NCBI GenBank assembly: GCA_905221605.1
Contig: CAJNDS010001358.1
Location: 558,712 to 622,711, forward strand
Length of the DNA: 64,000 bases
From: Symbiodinium natans
Taxonomy: Eukaryota > Sar > Dinophyceae > Suessiales > Symbiodiniaceae
Direction: 5' to 3'
Shown piece after piece: positions 1 through 9,483 of the stretch. The position numbers were made by a program, and so were the translations under genes. The notes below the pieces were generated by a model. The model did no database searches and was not told the origin of the DNA. It saw nothing but the letters and a program-made list of their open reading frames with translations. The first letter of the stretch is position 1; the number at the start of each line of letters is the position of its first letter.

Positions 1-1785
1 GTGCAGCCGCATTTCAACATCCACGGACTTTCTCCAGGGTGGAATTTCCTCGACTGTGGTGATCCTTGCATCTTGAAGAGAGATAAGGTTCGCCTCGACC
101 CTTCAGATGACATGTCAGTGCATTTATGGAAGTACCGCACAACTTTGGTGTTCAGACAGGAAGCATGGGAGCTTGTGGACTTCCAGGAGCCCCTGGAAAA
201 CGTGGAGAACCTGAGTGAGGTGATTGAACATGGCGATGCAGCAGTCCTGATATTCACCATCATGCATCGTACGAAAGGTGACCCCGATCACTACGGCCTA
301 ACGCTCGTTGCTGAAGCTGGAACTTCCGAGGCAGATGAAGTGAAAGATTGGCCAGTGGATCTTGATCTGTATGCCGAAGAGATGAGCGTAGCTGATCCGC
401 ATGAACAAATGAGCCCAATCGATCTCCCAGGTGTATGTGATCAAGATGGCCGTGAAGAACCGGTGGGCGCAAGTCCCGCCCCAATGTTGATCGGATGTGG
501 AGAAGAAGATCATGTGGTAGTAGAGGGACTGCGGTTGAACGAGGATTCGAGTGCTCGAGAACTACGAGAAGCGTGCAAAGCCTTAGGACTGGGGATGTCT
601 GGTTCCAAGAAAGTTATGTTCCAGAGGTTGATGAGTCACTCAAAGAAGAGAGCATTGGAGGATGCGATGGCGCTGGAAAATGCGGCGAAACCTCATGAAC
701 ATCAACCGCGTGGAGAGCGACTTCCTAAGCAACCAACTGCTGATGAAATTGCCGAACATGAGCTCACTCATGTACCGTTCAAGGAATGGTGCAGCTATTG
801 CGTGAGTTGCAGATCAAGGAGAGATGCTCACCGTCAGGATGGAGAACAACATGACACCGATGGCGGGGACCCAATCATTGCATTCGACTTCTTTTGCACC
901 GATGTCACGGGAGGTGAACTTGACTTCATGCGAAGTGCTCCTAAGGCTAAGGACAAAGATGCGATGGTTGTGGTGGTGGCTGTGGACAAGACGACAGGAA
1001 TGTCAAGAGCCATACCCCTAGAGTCGAAAGGTGATCAATCATTGGTGTATGCGGCGAAAGAGATCTTAGGCTTCATATCCTATCTGGGATATCAAGGCGT
1101 GGTGATCAGATCGGACAACGAGCCTTCTGCTACAGCCTTGACCAAGATGATCTGTCACTCCAGGACGAAGTTGGGTTTGAAGACCGTGGCGAGACCGTCA
1201 CAGCCTCATGAGCATGCAACAAATGGAATGGCAGAACAATGTGTTCAGAACATCCGAGATCTAGCGGCAACTTTGTTGGAACAGGTAAAGGCTCAATCGG
1301 GAACAGAGATTCGGACGAGAGATGAGATTGCAGGCTGGGCGTATGTGCATGCTTCAATGCTTCAGAACACGTTTGCAGTCAGAGCTGGAACGACTTCGTT
1401 CGAGAAGGCATTTGGCTTGGCCTACAATGGGAAGCTGGCATGTTTCGGCGAGGTGGTGCTGTTTGCGTTGAGTCAAGGCCATCGAAAGAAAGGACGCCCG
1501 AAGTTCGTGAAGGCTTGGAAAATCGCTGGTGAACGACATGCATGTGTGTGGAACAGCGCTTGGTTTGTACCTGTCAACAACAGTCCGGAGGTTGAACCCA
1601 CAGGAAAGGTGGAGCAAGCATATGTTGAAAGAATTCCAAGGCAAACCATACAAGTTTTCGTTGAGCAGCCTGGGAAAGGTCGTGATTCCAGCTATGAAAG
1701 ACAGGACAAAGCCGACTGTGGTACCAGACATGCCAGTGATGCCGATGGAAGGACCAAAGGAGGCAGCGTTGAAGGCACCAGATGA
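1..1785 (+). CDS. Ty1/copia polyprotein, 5' part (SAP-like motif, HHCC, integrase); 5' partial
   Basis: Reading frame open from the window edge, so Gag is probably cut off upstream. Around residues 175-214 there is a SAP-like DNA-binding helix pair (SSARELREACKALGLGMSG). Near residues 253-268 an H-x3-H ... C-x2-C pattern (HELTH, CSYCVSC) fits the zinc motif before a copia integrase. The integrase core follows: D in FDFFCTDVTG (about 301), D in RSDNEP (about 372) and E in NGMAEQ (about 412), the DDE triad. GHRKKGRPKFVKAW and WFVPV are typical of the region after the core. The frame ends at 1785, but the overlapping +2 frame (from 1529) looks like the true continuation from about 1640-1680, so a frame change is needed to join integrase to RT. 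It may be a genomic indel or programmed frameshifting; a single copy cannot separate these. Confidence 0.85.
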   Translation: MQPHFNIHGLSPGWNFLDCGDPCILKRDKVRLDPSDDMSVHLWKYRTTLVFRQEAWELVDFQEPLENVENLSEVIEHGDAAVLIFTIMHRTKGDPDHYGLTLVAEAGTSEADEVKDWPVDLDLYAEEMSVADPHEQMSPIDLPGVCDQDGREEPVGASPAPMLIGCGEEDHVVVEGLRLNEDSSARELREACKALGLGMSGSKKVMFQRLMSHSKKRALEDAMALENAAKPHEHQPRGERLPKQPTADEIAEHELTHVPFKEWCSYCVSCRSRRDAHRQDGEQHDTDGGDPIIAFDFFCTDVTGGELDFMRSAPKAKDKDAMVVVVAVDKTTGMSRAIPLESKGDQSLVYAAKEILGFISYLGYQGVVIRSDNEPSATALTKMICHSRTKLGLKTVARPSQPHEHATNGMAEQCVQNIRDLAATLLEQVKAQSGTEIRTRDEIAGWAYVHASMLQNTFAVRAGTTSFEKAFGLAYNGKLACFGEVVLFALSQGHRKKGRPKFVKAWKIAGERHACVWNSAWFVPVNNSPEVEPTGKVEQAYVERIPRQTIQVFVEQPGKGRDSSYERQDKADCGTRHASDADGRTKGGSVEGTR

Positions 1786-4462
1786 GGCCGGAGCTGACTC
1801 CTCAAGTTCATCATCGCAGTCAGGTGCAAGAGAATCAAGCCATGAGGAGCCAGGAGGGGTTTCGGCACCATCGTCGCAGCATGCTAGCTCAACCCCGTCG
1901 GAAGGCGGAACGGATGGTGGCATGCGAGAAAGGATGGACATCGAGGCAGGAACAGGACAGAAGAGATCTGAGCCCGAACCAAGTGCCAAGGAGGAAGACA
2001 AGCGTGGAGAAAAGAGACCAATGCCGGAGGAGAAGAACGTCCCGTTGAACGCACCTCCACTTTATGCTGGGAGCTCATCGCCACAAAAGACCTCAAGGGT
2101 TTCTACCGTGAAAGTTGCAGATGCTGAGTACTACACGTTAGATGAGCACCTAGAAGAGGAGTGGGGTGACATGGAAGAGTGGGAAATTTGGTCTGAGGTA
2201 GAAGAAGAAGAGGGCATTGATTGGGGAGAGCTTTGGCGTAACAGGACTGAGAATGAAGGGCCTCCAGAACTGTCTGAACACGAGATGGACCAAGTAGATG
2301 CTGAGAGCAGGAAGACCGAAGTGAAGCGACTCCTGGACATGGGAGTGTTGGAACAAGTATCGTCCTTGCCTGAGAACGCAGAGTTGTTGCAGACGAAGCA
2401 TGTGATGGACTGGCGGTACCGTGAGGCGAAGTGGAAGAGAAGGGCGAGATTAGTGTGTAAGCAGCTGAAGATCTGGGACCCAAACAGGACAGACGTGTAT
2501 GCCCCAAGCACCAATCCATCAATTGCAAAGCTGTTGCCGGCCCTCATGGTTTCCCGACCAGGGTGGCAGATGGTTAGCTTCGATGTGAAGGATGCTTTCC
2601 TCGAGGTGAAGCAGCGTCAAGAGCTTTATGTGATGTTGGACGGCCTCCCGTATAGAGTCCATCGTTGCTTACCAGGACAGCAGGCAGCGTCTGCGTGGTG
2701 GGGAGAACAGCTGGCGGCGGACCTGGCTACAGCTGGCTTGGTGCCAGATGAAGCATGTCCGGCAGCGTTTGGACAGCCAGGTTTGGGTGCAACAGTTCAT
2801 GTCGATGATGGCTTGCTAGCTGGAACCCCAGAAAACACACGAAAGGTAACTGAGATCCTGGAGAAGAAGTACAAGCTGGAAGTCTCAGAACCCGTGAAGA
2901 ACATAGGTGATAGCCTGAAGTTCCTGAAGAAAGAGTTGCTGATCACCGAGTCTGGCATTGAGGTGCGAGTCGACAAGAAGTACTTGGAGAAGATTTGTGG
3001 CGTGCTGGACCTGAAGAGGCCGAGAGTAAGGAAAACGCCGTGCAGTCCAGAGATTGCCAAGATGGATGAGTCAGAGCCCTTGCAGGAGTTGGAGGCTTCA
3101 AAGTTCAGAGCGGCAGTCGGAAGCTTCCTGTACCTCAGCCCAGATAGACCAGATGCCCAATGGACCATCGCACACTTGGCAAGGTCGATGAGTCGGCCAA
3201 CGAAGCGTATGTGGAAGCATGCCTGTCACTTAGCAGAGTATCCGTTAGCCACAGCTGATGTGTGTCTCACGTTGGCATGGACGTATCCGGGAAGGTCAAG
3301 TTTGGATGAGAGAAAGCTCAGTCGAGAGGAGGCAACAAGGCTGCAAGTAGAGAACAGCGGCAAACCGGGTTTGGTTGAGGGCATGAGCGATAGTGACTGG
3401 GCTGGACATTGGACGAGGGTGTCATCGACGTGTGGCCACGTCTACTTGAATGGGAACGCGACCTTCAGCTTCGTGAGGAAGCAAGGCTCGATTTCTCTGT
3501 CGTCATGCGAAGCAGAGCTCATGGCATGTTGTTCCACGGCAGCAGAACTGATGTATGTTGGGCACGTGATCAAGACGCTTTCAAGCACACCTTGTCGGTT
3601 GTTATGCCGGCTAGACTCGTCTAGCGCACGATCATTGCTCCAAAAGCGTGGCGTGTCGAAAGCGCGTCATCTGGAAACGAAACTGCTATGGGTACAGAGG
3701 GAAACTTCGAGGGGAGCCTTGGAACTGGGAACAGTATCCACGTGCCTAAATACTGCTGACATAGGTACAAAGGCGCTAAGCTCAGAACGCTATGGATTCC
3801 TGATGTCTCGCCTGGGCTATGGTGGCTTGAGCAGAGACAAGCAGAAGTACGACCAGATGAATGCCAAGGTGATTCGGTTGCTGGTGATGATGGATGCAAT
3901 GAGAACCGCGAATGGAGCAGAAGCCTTTGGAAGAGATCGTGAGCTGGAGCAGGGTGGCATCACGATTATGAGCGCCTTGAGCCTGGAGATCAAGGTCAAC
4001 CAATGGGGTGGTGTTCTCCTGGTGGCTGCGGCTTTGGTGGTCCTGATGACCGTGATGTACGTCGTATGGCAAATGGCATGGAAGGAAAGGCGACTTGGAG
4101 ACCTACAGAGATGGGGACGACGACTGATCAGACAGAAGATGATGAAGAATGGGAACATGAGCCAGATGAAGAATGGGAACATGGGCCAGATGAAGAATGG
4201 GAACCACCACTATGTGTACCAGATGAACCTCGACTACCAGATGAACCTCAACGACAAGATGAACCTCGACTACCAGATGAACCTCGACTACCAGATGAAC
4301 CTCGACTACCAGATGAACCTCGACGACCAGATGAACCTCGACGACAAGATGAACCTCAACGACCAGATGAACCTCGACGACCAGATGGACCTCTTCGACC
4401 AGATGAACCTCGACGACAAGATGGACCTCAAGTGCGAGTACAGGCTCAACCTGTGCCTGTAG
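1529..4462 (+). CDS. Ty1/copia polyprotein, 3' part: reverse transcriptase, RNase H, TM extension
   Basis: Frame +2. An acidic Ser/Glu-rich linker (residues about 70-240) precedes the RVT_2-type reverse transcriptase: FDVKDAFLEV (motif A), LPGQQAASAWW (motif B) and VHVDDG (YVDD equivalent, about 424-429). RNase H follows with SDSDWAGH (about 620) and SSCEAELMA (about 657), then the KARHLETKLLWVQ motif typical of copia RNase H. A hydrophobic stretch near residues 825-848 (GGVLLVAAALVVLMTVMYVV) predicts one membrane segment, unusual for a copia Pol. After about nt 4100 this frame reads only a low-complexity QMNLDY repeat, whereas frame +1 becomes acidic and ends in a zinc motif, so the biological C-terminus is probably in frame +1. 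Start at 1529 is only the first ATG; the true product is the fused polyprotein. Confidence 0.85.
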   Translation: MNDMHVCGTALGLYLSTTVRRLNPQERWSKHMLKEFQGKPYKFSLSSLGKVVIPAMKDRTKPTVVPDMPVMPMEGPKEAALKAPDEAGADSSSSSSQSGARESSHEEPGGVSAPSSQHASSTPSEGGTDGGMRERMDIEAGTGQKRSEPEPSAKEEDKRGEKRPMPEEKNVPLNAPPLYAGSSSPQKTSRVSTVKVADAEYYTLDEHLEEEWGDMEEWEIWSEVEEEEGIDWGELWRNRTENEGPPELSEHEMDQVDAESRKTEVKRLLDMGVLEQVSSLPENAELLQTKHVMDWRYREAKWKRRARLVCKQLKIWDPNRTDVYAPSTNPSIAKLLPALMVSRPGWQMVSFDVKDAFLEVKQRQELYVMLDGLPYRVHRCLPGQQAASAWWGEQLAADLATAGLVPDEACPAAFGQPGLGATVHVDDGLLAGTPENTRKVTEILEKKYKLEVSEPVKNIGDSLKFLKKELLITESGIEVRVDKKYLEKICGVLDLKRPRVRKTPCSPEIAKMDESEPLQELEASKFRAAVGSFLYLSPDRPDAQWTIAHLARSMSRPTKRMWKHACHLAEYPLATADVCLTLAWTYPGRSSLDERKLSREEATRLQVENSGKPGLVEGMSDSDWAGHWTRVSSTCGHVYLNGNATFSFVRKQGSISLSSCEAELMACCSTAAELMYVGHVIKTLSSTPCRLLCRLDSSSARSLLQKRGVSKARHLETKLLWVQRETSRGALELGTVSTCLNTADIGTKALSSERYGFLMSRLGYGGLSRDKQKYDQMNAKVIRLLVMMDAMRTANGAEAFGRDRELEQGGITIMSALSLEIKVNQWGGVLLVAAALVVLMTVMYVVWQMAWKERRLGDLQRWGRRLIRQKMMKNGNMSQMKNGNMGQMKNGNHHYVYQMNLDYQMNLNDKMNLDYQMNLDYQMNLDYQMNLDDQMNLDDKMNLNDQMNLDDQMDLFDQMNLDDKMDLKCEYRLNLCL

Positions 4463-4641
4463 TGGGACATGGTTGGATGCAGAGACAAGTGGCATTGATT
4501 GGCAACACAGGGCTACGATTCCATAGTCAGACGTGTGGAATGGTTCGAAAGGCACACCGTGACGGGCGACATGTTCGGTTGCTCACTCGAGAGCAGGCAG
4601 TTCTTGAAGGGTACGAAGGATGCAGACAATGCACGCCGTGA
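4003..4641 (+). CDS. Copia C-terminal extension: acidic/PDEP repeats plus Ada-like zinc motif
   Basis: Frame +1, overlapping the RT frame. From about 4110 it reads acidic DEEWEHEP repeats, then twelve PDEPRL-type hexapeptides, then a compact terminal domain: FHSQTC ... REQAVLEGYEGCRQCTP just before the stop. The pattern H-x4-C ... REEA-x3-GY-x2-C-x2-C is the signature of Ada-type or ComEC-tail zinc-binding domains. This argues that the C-terminus of the polyprotein is read in frame +1, reached from the +2 RT frame by a second shift between about 4060 and 4130. The function of this tail in the element is unknown; a nucleic-acid-binding role is inference. Confidence 0.6.
   Translation: MGWCSPGGCGFGGPDDRDVRRMANGMEGKATWRPTEMGTTTDQTEDDEEWEHEPDEEWEHGPDEEWEPPLCVPDEPRLPDEPQRQDEPRLPDEPRLPDEPRLPDEPRRPDEPRRQDEPQRPDEPRRPDGPLRPDEPRRQDGPQVRVQAQPVPVVGHGWMQRQVALIGNTGLRFHSQTCGMVRKAHRDGRHVRLLTREQAVLEGYEGCRQCTP
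4141..4212 (+). repeat. 24-bp tandem repeat x3 (acidic)
   Basis: Three 24-bp units encode DEEWEHEP, DEEWEHGP and DEEWEPP in frame +1. They lie between the membrane segment and the 18-bp array. Confidence 0.85.
4219..4434 (+). repeat. 18-bp tandem repeat x12 inside copia ORF
   Basis: Twelve units of ccagatgaacctcgacta with small changes. The unit length is a multiple of three, so all frames stay open: PDEPRL in +1, QMNLDY in +2 and long shadows on the minus strand. The +1 reading connects to the zinc motif and is preferred. Confidence 0.9.
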
Positions 4642-4980
4642 CGCAGATCCAGATGGAGCGAGATGGCCTGAGTTTCAACTGCGACCCCGGCTGATGTGCA
4701 AAGCTAGATGCGAGACTTGTGCGACTTCGAGTCGTGTTTAAGGGTGGATGCGAATCTAACTGTTTCCATCCTAAAATGGGATGATGCACGGGGATTTGAT
4801 ATCCGTTGGCATGTGTTTGAAGTTTCTCTCGAGTTCTACCGAGATTAGTGGTGGCAGTTTTCCTGTATAGATTTTGGACAGATTCTGTAGTACACTCGTC
4901 GGTACGACGAATGTCCTAAGGAGGGGTGCAAAAGGTGAAAGTACAGTAGCGCACCCCTGTTTTACCCCAAAGTGATTTTA
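4642..4980 (+). other. 3' region of the copia element, possible PPT and LTR start
   Basis: No ORF. A purine-rich run around 4918-4941 (aaggaggggtgcaaaaggtg) could be the polypurine tract. An exact 8-bp inverted repeat (aggggtgc at 4922-4929, gcacccct at 4951-4958) flanks a 21-base loop. The LTR cannot be delimited because the 5' copy lies outside the window. Confidence 0.3.
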
Positions 4981-5649
4981 CTTGGGCACATCATGTTTTC
5001 CATTGAGTGTGCAATGACACAGGCGCTTTTGCTTGAAGTGGAAAAGTTTCGTACAAGGGCTGCCACCTGACACTGTGCCTTCTCGGGCGTGAAAAGTGGA
5101 ACTGCCATGAATGGTGAAGACTGAGGGGACTTTTGGATGGAACGCCGATCCAAGCAGATGTCGCACCAATCAGGAGGTGTCAGATCCTCCGCCCCTGGAT
5201 CTAAACTCATTCCAAGGCCGTTTGCTCATCGTCAGTTGGCACTGGTTCACGCCCCTTCCTCTTGACATCAAGGCACAGAGGGGGACTGCCATGGGCTTGG
5301 CCCCGTTGGGTCCGAGAGTCCTATGTCTTGGCGCGGTCACCTTTGTGGGAAGCCTTGAAGTTCCTCCTCTTCTTGTCAAGGAAGTGGCAAGCAGCCTTCT
5401 TTCCAACACCGGTGAGCATGGACATGCGACTACAACAAGATCCTGAAGCAAAGCGGGGACTGCTTGGGCTCATGGTGGGACACGGAGGGCCAAAACGCTT
5501 GGCCTCAGCGCCGGCAAGGAGGTTCTGTGCCTGAGCCAAATCGATACGGCATGCGGCGCCCGCAACGACAAGAGGCCTTGCGGCCCCAATCCTTCAAAGC
5601 TTTTGGCCGCCGTTGATGCTCGTGGGCCAAAGCCAAAGCCTCCAGAGCT
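4981..5649. other. No gene recognised
   Basis: Only short overlapping open frames in several phases. No motif, RNA gene or repeat copy was recognised. It may contain the rest of the copia LTR and unique intergenic DNA. Confidence 0.4.
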
Positions 5650-5935
5650 TCTTAGCGAGGCAAGATGGGCCTTCAGGAGGCGACACGAACATTCACGAAG
5701 GAGGAAGCAAGGGCAAAAAGACTGGCATGAGCTTCAGAAGTTGCTCACACTTGGACGCAGGAACAAGCCAGGTGGGATGGATTGCATAGACGCACATGTC
5801 AAAACTTTAGATTGGGCCCCTGGGACAGAGTGGCCAGTGCGGTGTCACCCGCGTACGACTGGGCGAACTGGCCAAGATGGCAGAGAAACGGCGCGGCGGT
5901 CCGCGGACTCATAGAAGAAAGCGGACACGAGCTGG
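5650..5935 (+). repeat. Dispersed repeat, diverged copy 1
   Basis: Shares with the copies at 6157-6500 and 7003-7320 the series gcatgagcttca, gggatggattgcatagacgc and gactgggcgaactggccaag, in the same order and spacing. No coding function is apparent. Confidence 0.6.
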
Positions 5936-6156
5936 CGAGGTCGCCGCAGTAAACCAGCCTCGGATCTCTGAAGTTAGGATTCAGGTTCATGCTTTTGGAC
6001 AGTCAAAAACTTCCGGATTGCACTAGGAAGGTGAGAAGGGTACCTCGTTGGGGAGGAATGGGTGGATGGGTGATTAACCCTGGTTTAACATTACCTCGCA
6101 CCTACCAATCACACGCGTACTCTTCAAGAAGGCACCGGCTCAATTAGAGTTCTCAT

Positions 6157-6500
6157 ATGTCGAGAACAGGTACTGGCATGAGCATCAACGACAACCGCGC
6201 ACTTGGGATGCATAAGGGCAGAGCCGTGGTACAAGGGTCCATACGTGCTGGGTGCAGGCAGCGTGTGCCAAACACATTCCTTTGCAGGAAGCCGCTCACT
6301 GGACGTGGGACCAAGCCAGGGATGGATCGCATAGACGCATGTGTCGAAACATTAGCTAGGGCCCCCGGTGCTGCAAAATCGACAGAGTGGCCAGCGCGGT
6401 GTCAGCCGCGCTCGACTGGGCGAACTGGCCAAGATGGCTTAGACACGGTGCTGCGGTCCGGAGCGCACTCATAGCGGACACAAGCGACGACATGTCACCT
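6157..6500 (+). repeat. Dispersed repeat, diverged copy 2
   Basis: Contains catgagcatcaacgacaacc, gccgtggtacaagggtccat and gactgggcgaactggccaag in the same order as copies 1 and 3. The open frame here is a by-product of the repeat. Confidence 0.65.
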
Positions 6501-6505
6501 CCATA

Positions 6506-7320
6506 GAGGTCGGGTTTTTGAAGACTGCAAAGTACCTTCAGGTAGCGAGGGTCCGCAATGACTGCACCCTAGCCCAAGCACGCGCACGGGTCTCCCCCCA
6601 CCCCCCCCCACCCCCCCCCACCCCCCCCACCCCCCCGCCAAAGCACGAAAGGGCGGATGGGGAGGGAGAACAAACTAGGTCTGGACCTTCCGGAAAACGT
6701 CAAGGGGGCTAACCACTGTTCCGGCAGTCATGGATGTGTACACGCACAGCACATGCGCGACAAGCACTCCGCACAAACCTAGTTCAGGTTTGAGCTCGGC
6801 TTCGAAACAACCCCCTTGCTGCTATGGAAATAAGCCCAGATCCAAGTTGTCACGCAAACGTACGAATACTGGAATTGGTCTCAACCAAACCGACGACATC
6901 TATCCTCGGTTGGTGTACAAGGGAGTCAAAACTGTGGTACGTTTAACTGGTACCTAGCAGCTACAATAGCGCTCTCGAAGAAGGAATTGGCACCGTTGGT
7001 GAGTGGAGGTCGTCACAATGTTGAGCAAAGGTTCCGGCATTAGCTTCAACAAGCACCCCGCGCAAATGCGCAAGGGAGTCGCAGCCGTGGTACAGGGGTC
7101 CATTCGAGCTAAGCACCGGCAAGATGTGCCGAAGGAATGCCTTTGCGCGAACCCACTCGCTGGAGACGCGAACGAGCGATGCGGAATGGATTGCACAGCC
7201 TTATACGTCGAAAACCAATACCAGCTTGGGCCCCTCTACAGAACAGTCGTAGCGTGTGGCCAGACTGGGCGAACTGGCTGAGAAAATATTGGTGGTCTAG
7301 AGTGAGCTCATGATAGCTTT
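6506..7320 (+). repeat. Dispersed repeat, copy 3, left of the YR element
   Basis: Runs parallel to 17785-18490: ctaggtctggaccttccgga, tgtacacgcacagcacatgc, then a highly similar stretch of about 190 bp starting at 7003 and 18256 (tgagcaaaggttccggcatt ... gatgcggaatggattg). It also carries the gactgggcgaactggc tail seen in copies 1 and 2. Confidence 0.75.
6594..6637. repeat. Poly-C tract with A interruptions
   Basis: Runs of eight or nine C separated by single A, inside dispersed-repeat copy 3. The right-hand copy lacks it, so it expanded locally. Confidence 0.9.
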
Positions 7321-7394
7321 TGCAAGCAGTGGCAGCCCTTGCAGGGTTTGGTCCTCTAGAAGCTCCCGATTGCCTGTTGGCACCCACAGAATAA

Positions 7395-7543
7395 GTTGCG
7401 TGTGATCTTTTCTTTTTTATACACGCATGTTTTGCTACTGCTTGTCTTGGCGTTGCGAATGTTGAGATCACCGCAGGGTTCAGGCTCACGCACTGCAGTG
7501 GGCGCCAAGCGCCCCGGAAATCTTCACAGCAAGATTTTTGAAA
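7395..7543 (+). repeat. A1, left terminal split repeat (149 bp)
   Basis: Identical to 17305-17453. Contains the palindrome cactgcagtg (7491-7500) followed at once by a 6-bp stem, 3-base loop hairpin, gggcgc-caa-gcgccc (7500-7514). Such structures near the end could mark a recombination core; that is inference. Confidence 0.95.
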
Positions 7544-8372
7544 AACTTCAGCAAGCAACTCGTGACCGTCAATTTGCCAGCAATCTTTGACATTAGCTTC
7601 CAAGAAACCTATCCTCTCGCGCCGAAGCGATGGCCCCAGGTTGCAACACATTCTAGCCCCGCAAGACAAGCTAGAACTGCATAAGACAAGCCACGCACTG
7701 GCGAGGTCCCGCATGGACTCCAGCAAAGCATCGCTGGAACAGGAGGCCATTGCACTCCCAACATCACGCACTGCTGAAGCAGCAATTCTAGATCCGCCAG
7801 GCATCAGACGAGCTCGCCACCGCAAGTGCGACCATCTCGCATACCGCATTCCCATTAGGGAATCCGCAAGTGCATTCTGGCCTCTGGCCTCTGGCCTCGC
7901 TTGAGCCAGGTACGGTCACCGCAGTGACACGCAGTGCCCACGCATGCACTTGCAGCACCTTGTAGCAACAGTCGCATGCTGTTCAGTGTCTGTGCATAGC
8001 CGCAGAACCGCAACTTTAGCCTCGCATGGGCCAGGTACCGCTGTGGAGCCGCAGGACGAAACTTTTTGCGCAGCACTCAGCCTTGGCAAGATTTTGCTCG
8101 CCTTTCAACAGTGTGATCAGTCTCTGCGCCTTTTGCGCTACTGCCACTCGCAATGTGCCCCTGCAGTGCTCAAGTCAGCACAGCCCCTAGAGGCACAAGT
8201 GTCGCAGACCGCAGGTTCTGCATGTACTCACATCCACAGAATACACTGCAGTCATGGCATGCTGCAAGCACCGCCTAAGAAGCGTACACCGCACATTGTG
8301 CATAGTGCATTTTGACGCTTTCCACAGCTGCATAACTGCACCCAGCCATTACTGCATTCAGCCGCAAGGCCC
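7544..8372 (+). other. Long 5' region of the YR element, no clear gene
   Basis: About 830 bp between A1 and the first ORFs. Open frames are short and unconvincing. The sequence already shows the dense CCGCA/TGCA signature of the coding part, so the composition is not only codon usage. Probably leader and regulatory DNA, or a decayed ORF. Confidence 0.5.
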
Positions 8373-8525
8373 ATGTCAAACATGCAGTCTGCCTGGCAAG
8401 TGATATTGCAGGCTAGCGACGATGAACTGCGTGAAAGCATTTTGCACTTGCCAACCCGGCAACAGCACCGCATTGCATTCCTCACACTGCAATGCACAAC
8501 CGCAGGCATGTACCATGCAGAGTAA
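8373..8525 (+). CDS. Short ORF (50 aa) overlapping the Gln-rich ORF; possible N-terminus
   Basis: ATG at 8373, stop at 8523-8525, frame +3. The peptide reads as an amphipathic helical stretch (SDDELRESILHLPTRQQHRI) and looks more protein-like than the frame +1 sequence over the same bases. It could be the true N-terminus of the Gln-rich protein, joined by a frame change near 8520, or a small upstream ORF. Too short to assign. Confidence 0.3.
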   Translation: MSNMQSAWQVILQASDDELRESILHLPTRQQHRIAFLTLQCTTAGMYHAE

Positions 8526-8797
8526 TTACTGCGACGCAAGTTGGCGCGACACAGTACTGCATCAGTGGGAAGATCTCCCAGCTTCCGCATATGCAGCTAC
8601 CGCACCCGCACCCGCAGAGAGCATGCAAGCACCGCCTTACACTGACAACGGCACCAGCGCAGATGATGACATGCCACCACCGCCCTGGCCCGAGAGCACT
8701 ACCGCAACGCAAACCGCCGGCCCAGAACCACAGCAGACCGCATCCTCCTCCTCGGCAGATGGGGTGCAACAGCTGTCACAACTGCTCACCAATCTGC

Positions 8798-8836
<39 letters not shown>

Positions 8837-9483
8837 CGCAGCCACGACCGCAGCAGCAACCGAGGCAAGCCTGGGCAGACATCCAAGACACAGCACCGCA
8901 ACCAAAGCAGCAGTCGACTGCAAAAGAGCCGCCTGGCAAGAAGCCGCCCCCCAAACTGCCAGATCACATCCACGGGCCCAATCCACAGCAAACACCGCAA
9001 CAGCCCGCAGCACAGCAGCCCACACAAGGGCCACCGCGCAGCATCTTTCCGCAGCCGCCCAGCCAGCAAGACCCACAGCCCACACAGCAGCCACAGCCAT
9101 CAGCACCGCAAACGGATTCCATGCAAAACGGCTTCGACGTCAACTTCGGAGTCGGACCGCCAATCCCACTGCACGACTGCCACAAGCGCCCACCGCTAGG
9201 CTATTTTCCGCAAGGGTGCGAACCTGCGCAGGCAAACCTTTGCAACCGCAAAATCTTTTTTACTGCCCAGGGCAAACCCTGGTACCGCAACCCCAAAAAG
9301 GGGACACCGCATTGCGCTATTCGCTGCAACGACCCCGACTGCAGTTACGGCGGAGCCGCGCCCTGCAATTACCCACTGCCCGTCCCCTTTAGCAACGACA
9401 CGCACACGCATCATACCTGCAGCCAATGCAAAGCGCAACGCAATGCAGACCGCGGTCTAATTAGCATACAGCCCCTGAGTTAA
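8422..9483 (+). CDS. ORF1 of YR element: Gln/Pro-rich protein with Cys/His-rich C-terminus
   Basis: Frame +1, 353 codons. The middle is low complexity: a run of 12 Gln from a (CAG)n tract at about 8800-8835, then Pro/Gln-rich sequence. The last 100 residues are rich in Cys and His: CEPAQANLC, PHCAIRCNDPDCSYGG, CNYP and HTHHTCSQC, consistent with metal-binding structural proteins. No catalytic motif is seen. Its position as first gene suggests a structural or nucleic-acid-binding role, but the CCCH Gag-like protein is encoded further downstream, so this is an additional ORF of unknown function. The start is uncertain: residues before about MQSNYCDASW may belong to another frame. Confidence 0.6.

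Noticed and set aside
4103-4555. 150-codon minus-strand frame of VEVHLV repeats
   Set aside because: Opposite strand of the 18-bp copia repeat; no independent evidence of coding.
7003-7281. 92-codon ORF conserved at 18256-18447
   Set aside because: The conservation reflects a duplicated dispersed repeat; the two frames diverge and end at different points.
8637-9106. Long minus-strand frames opposite the Gln-rich ORF
   Set aside because: Shadows of the CAG repeat (poly-Cys, poly-Leu, poly-Ala readings).
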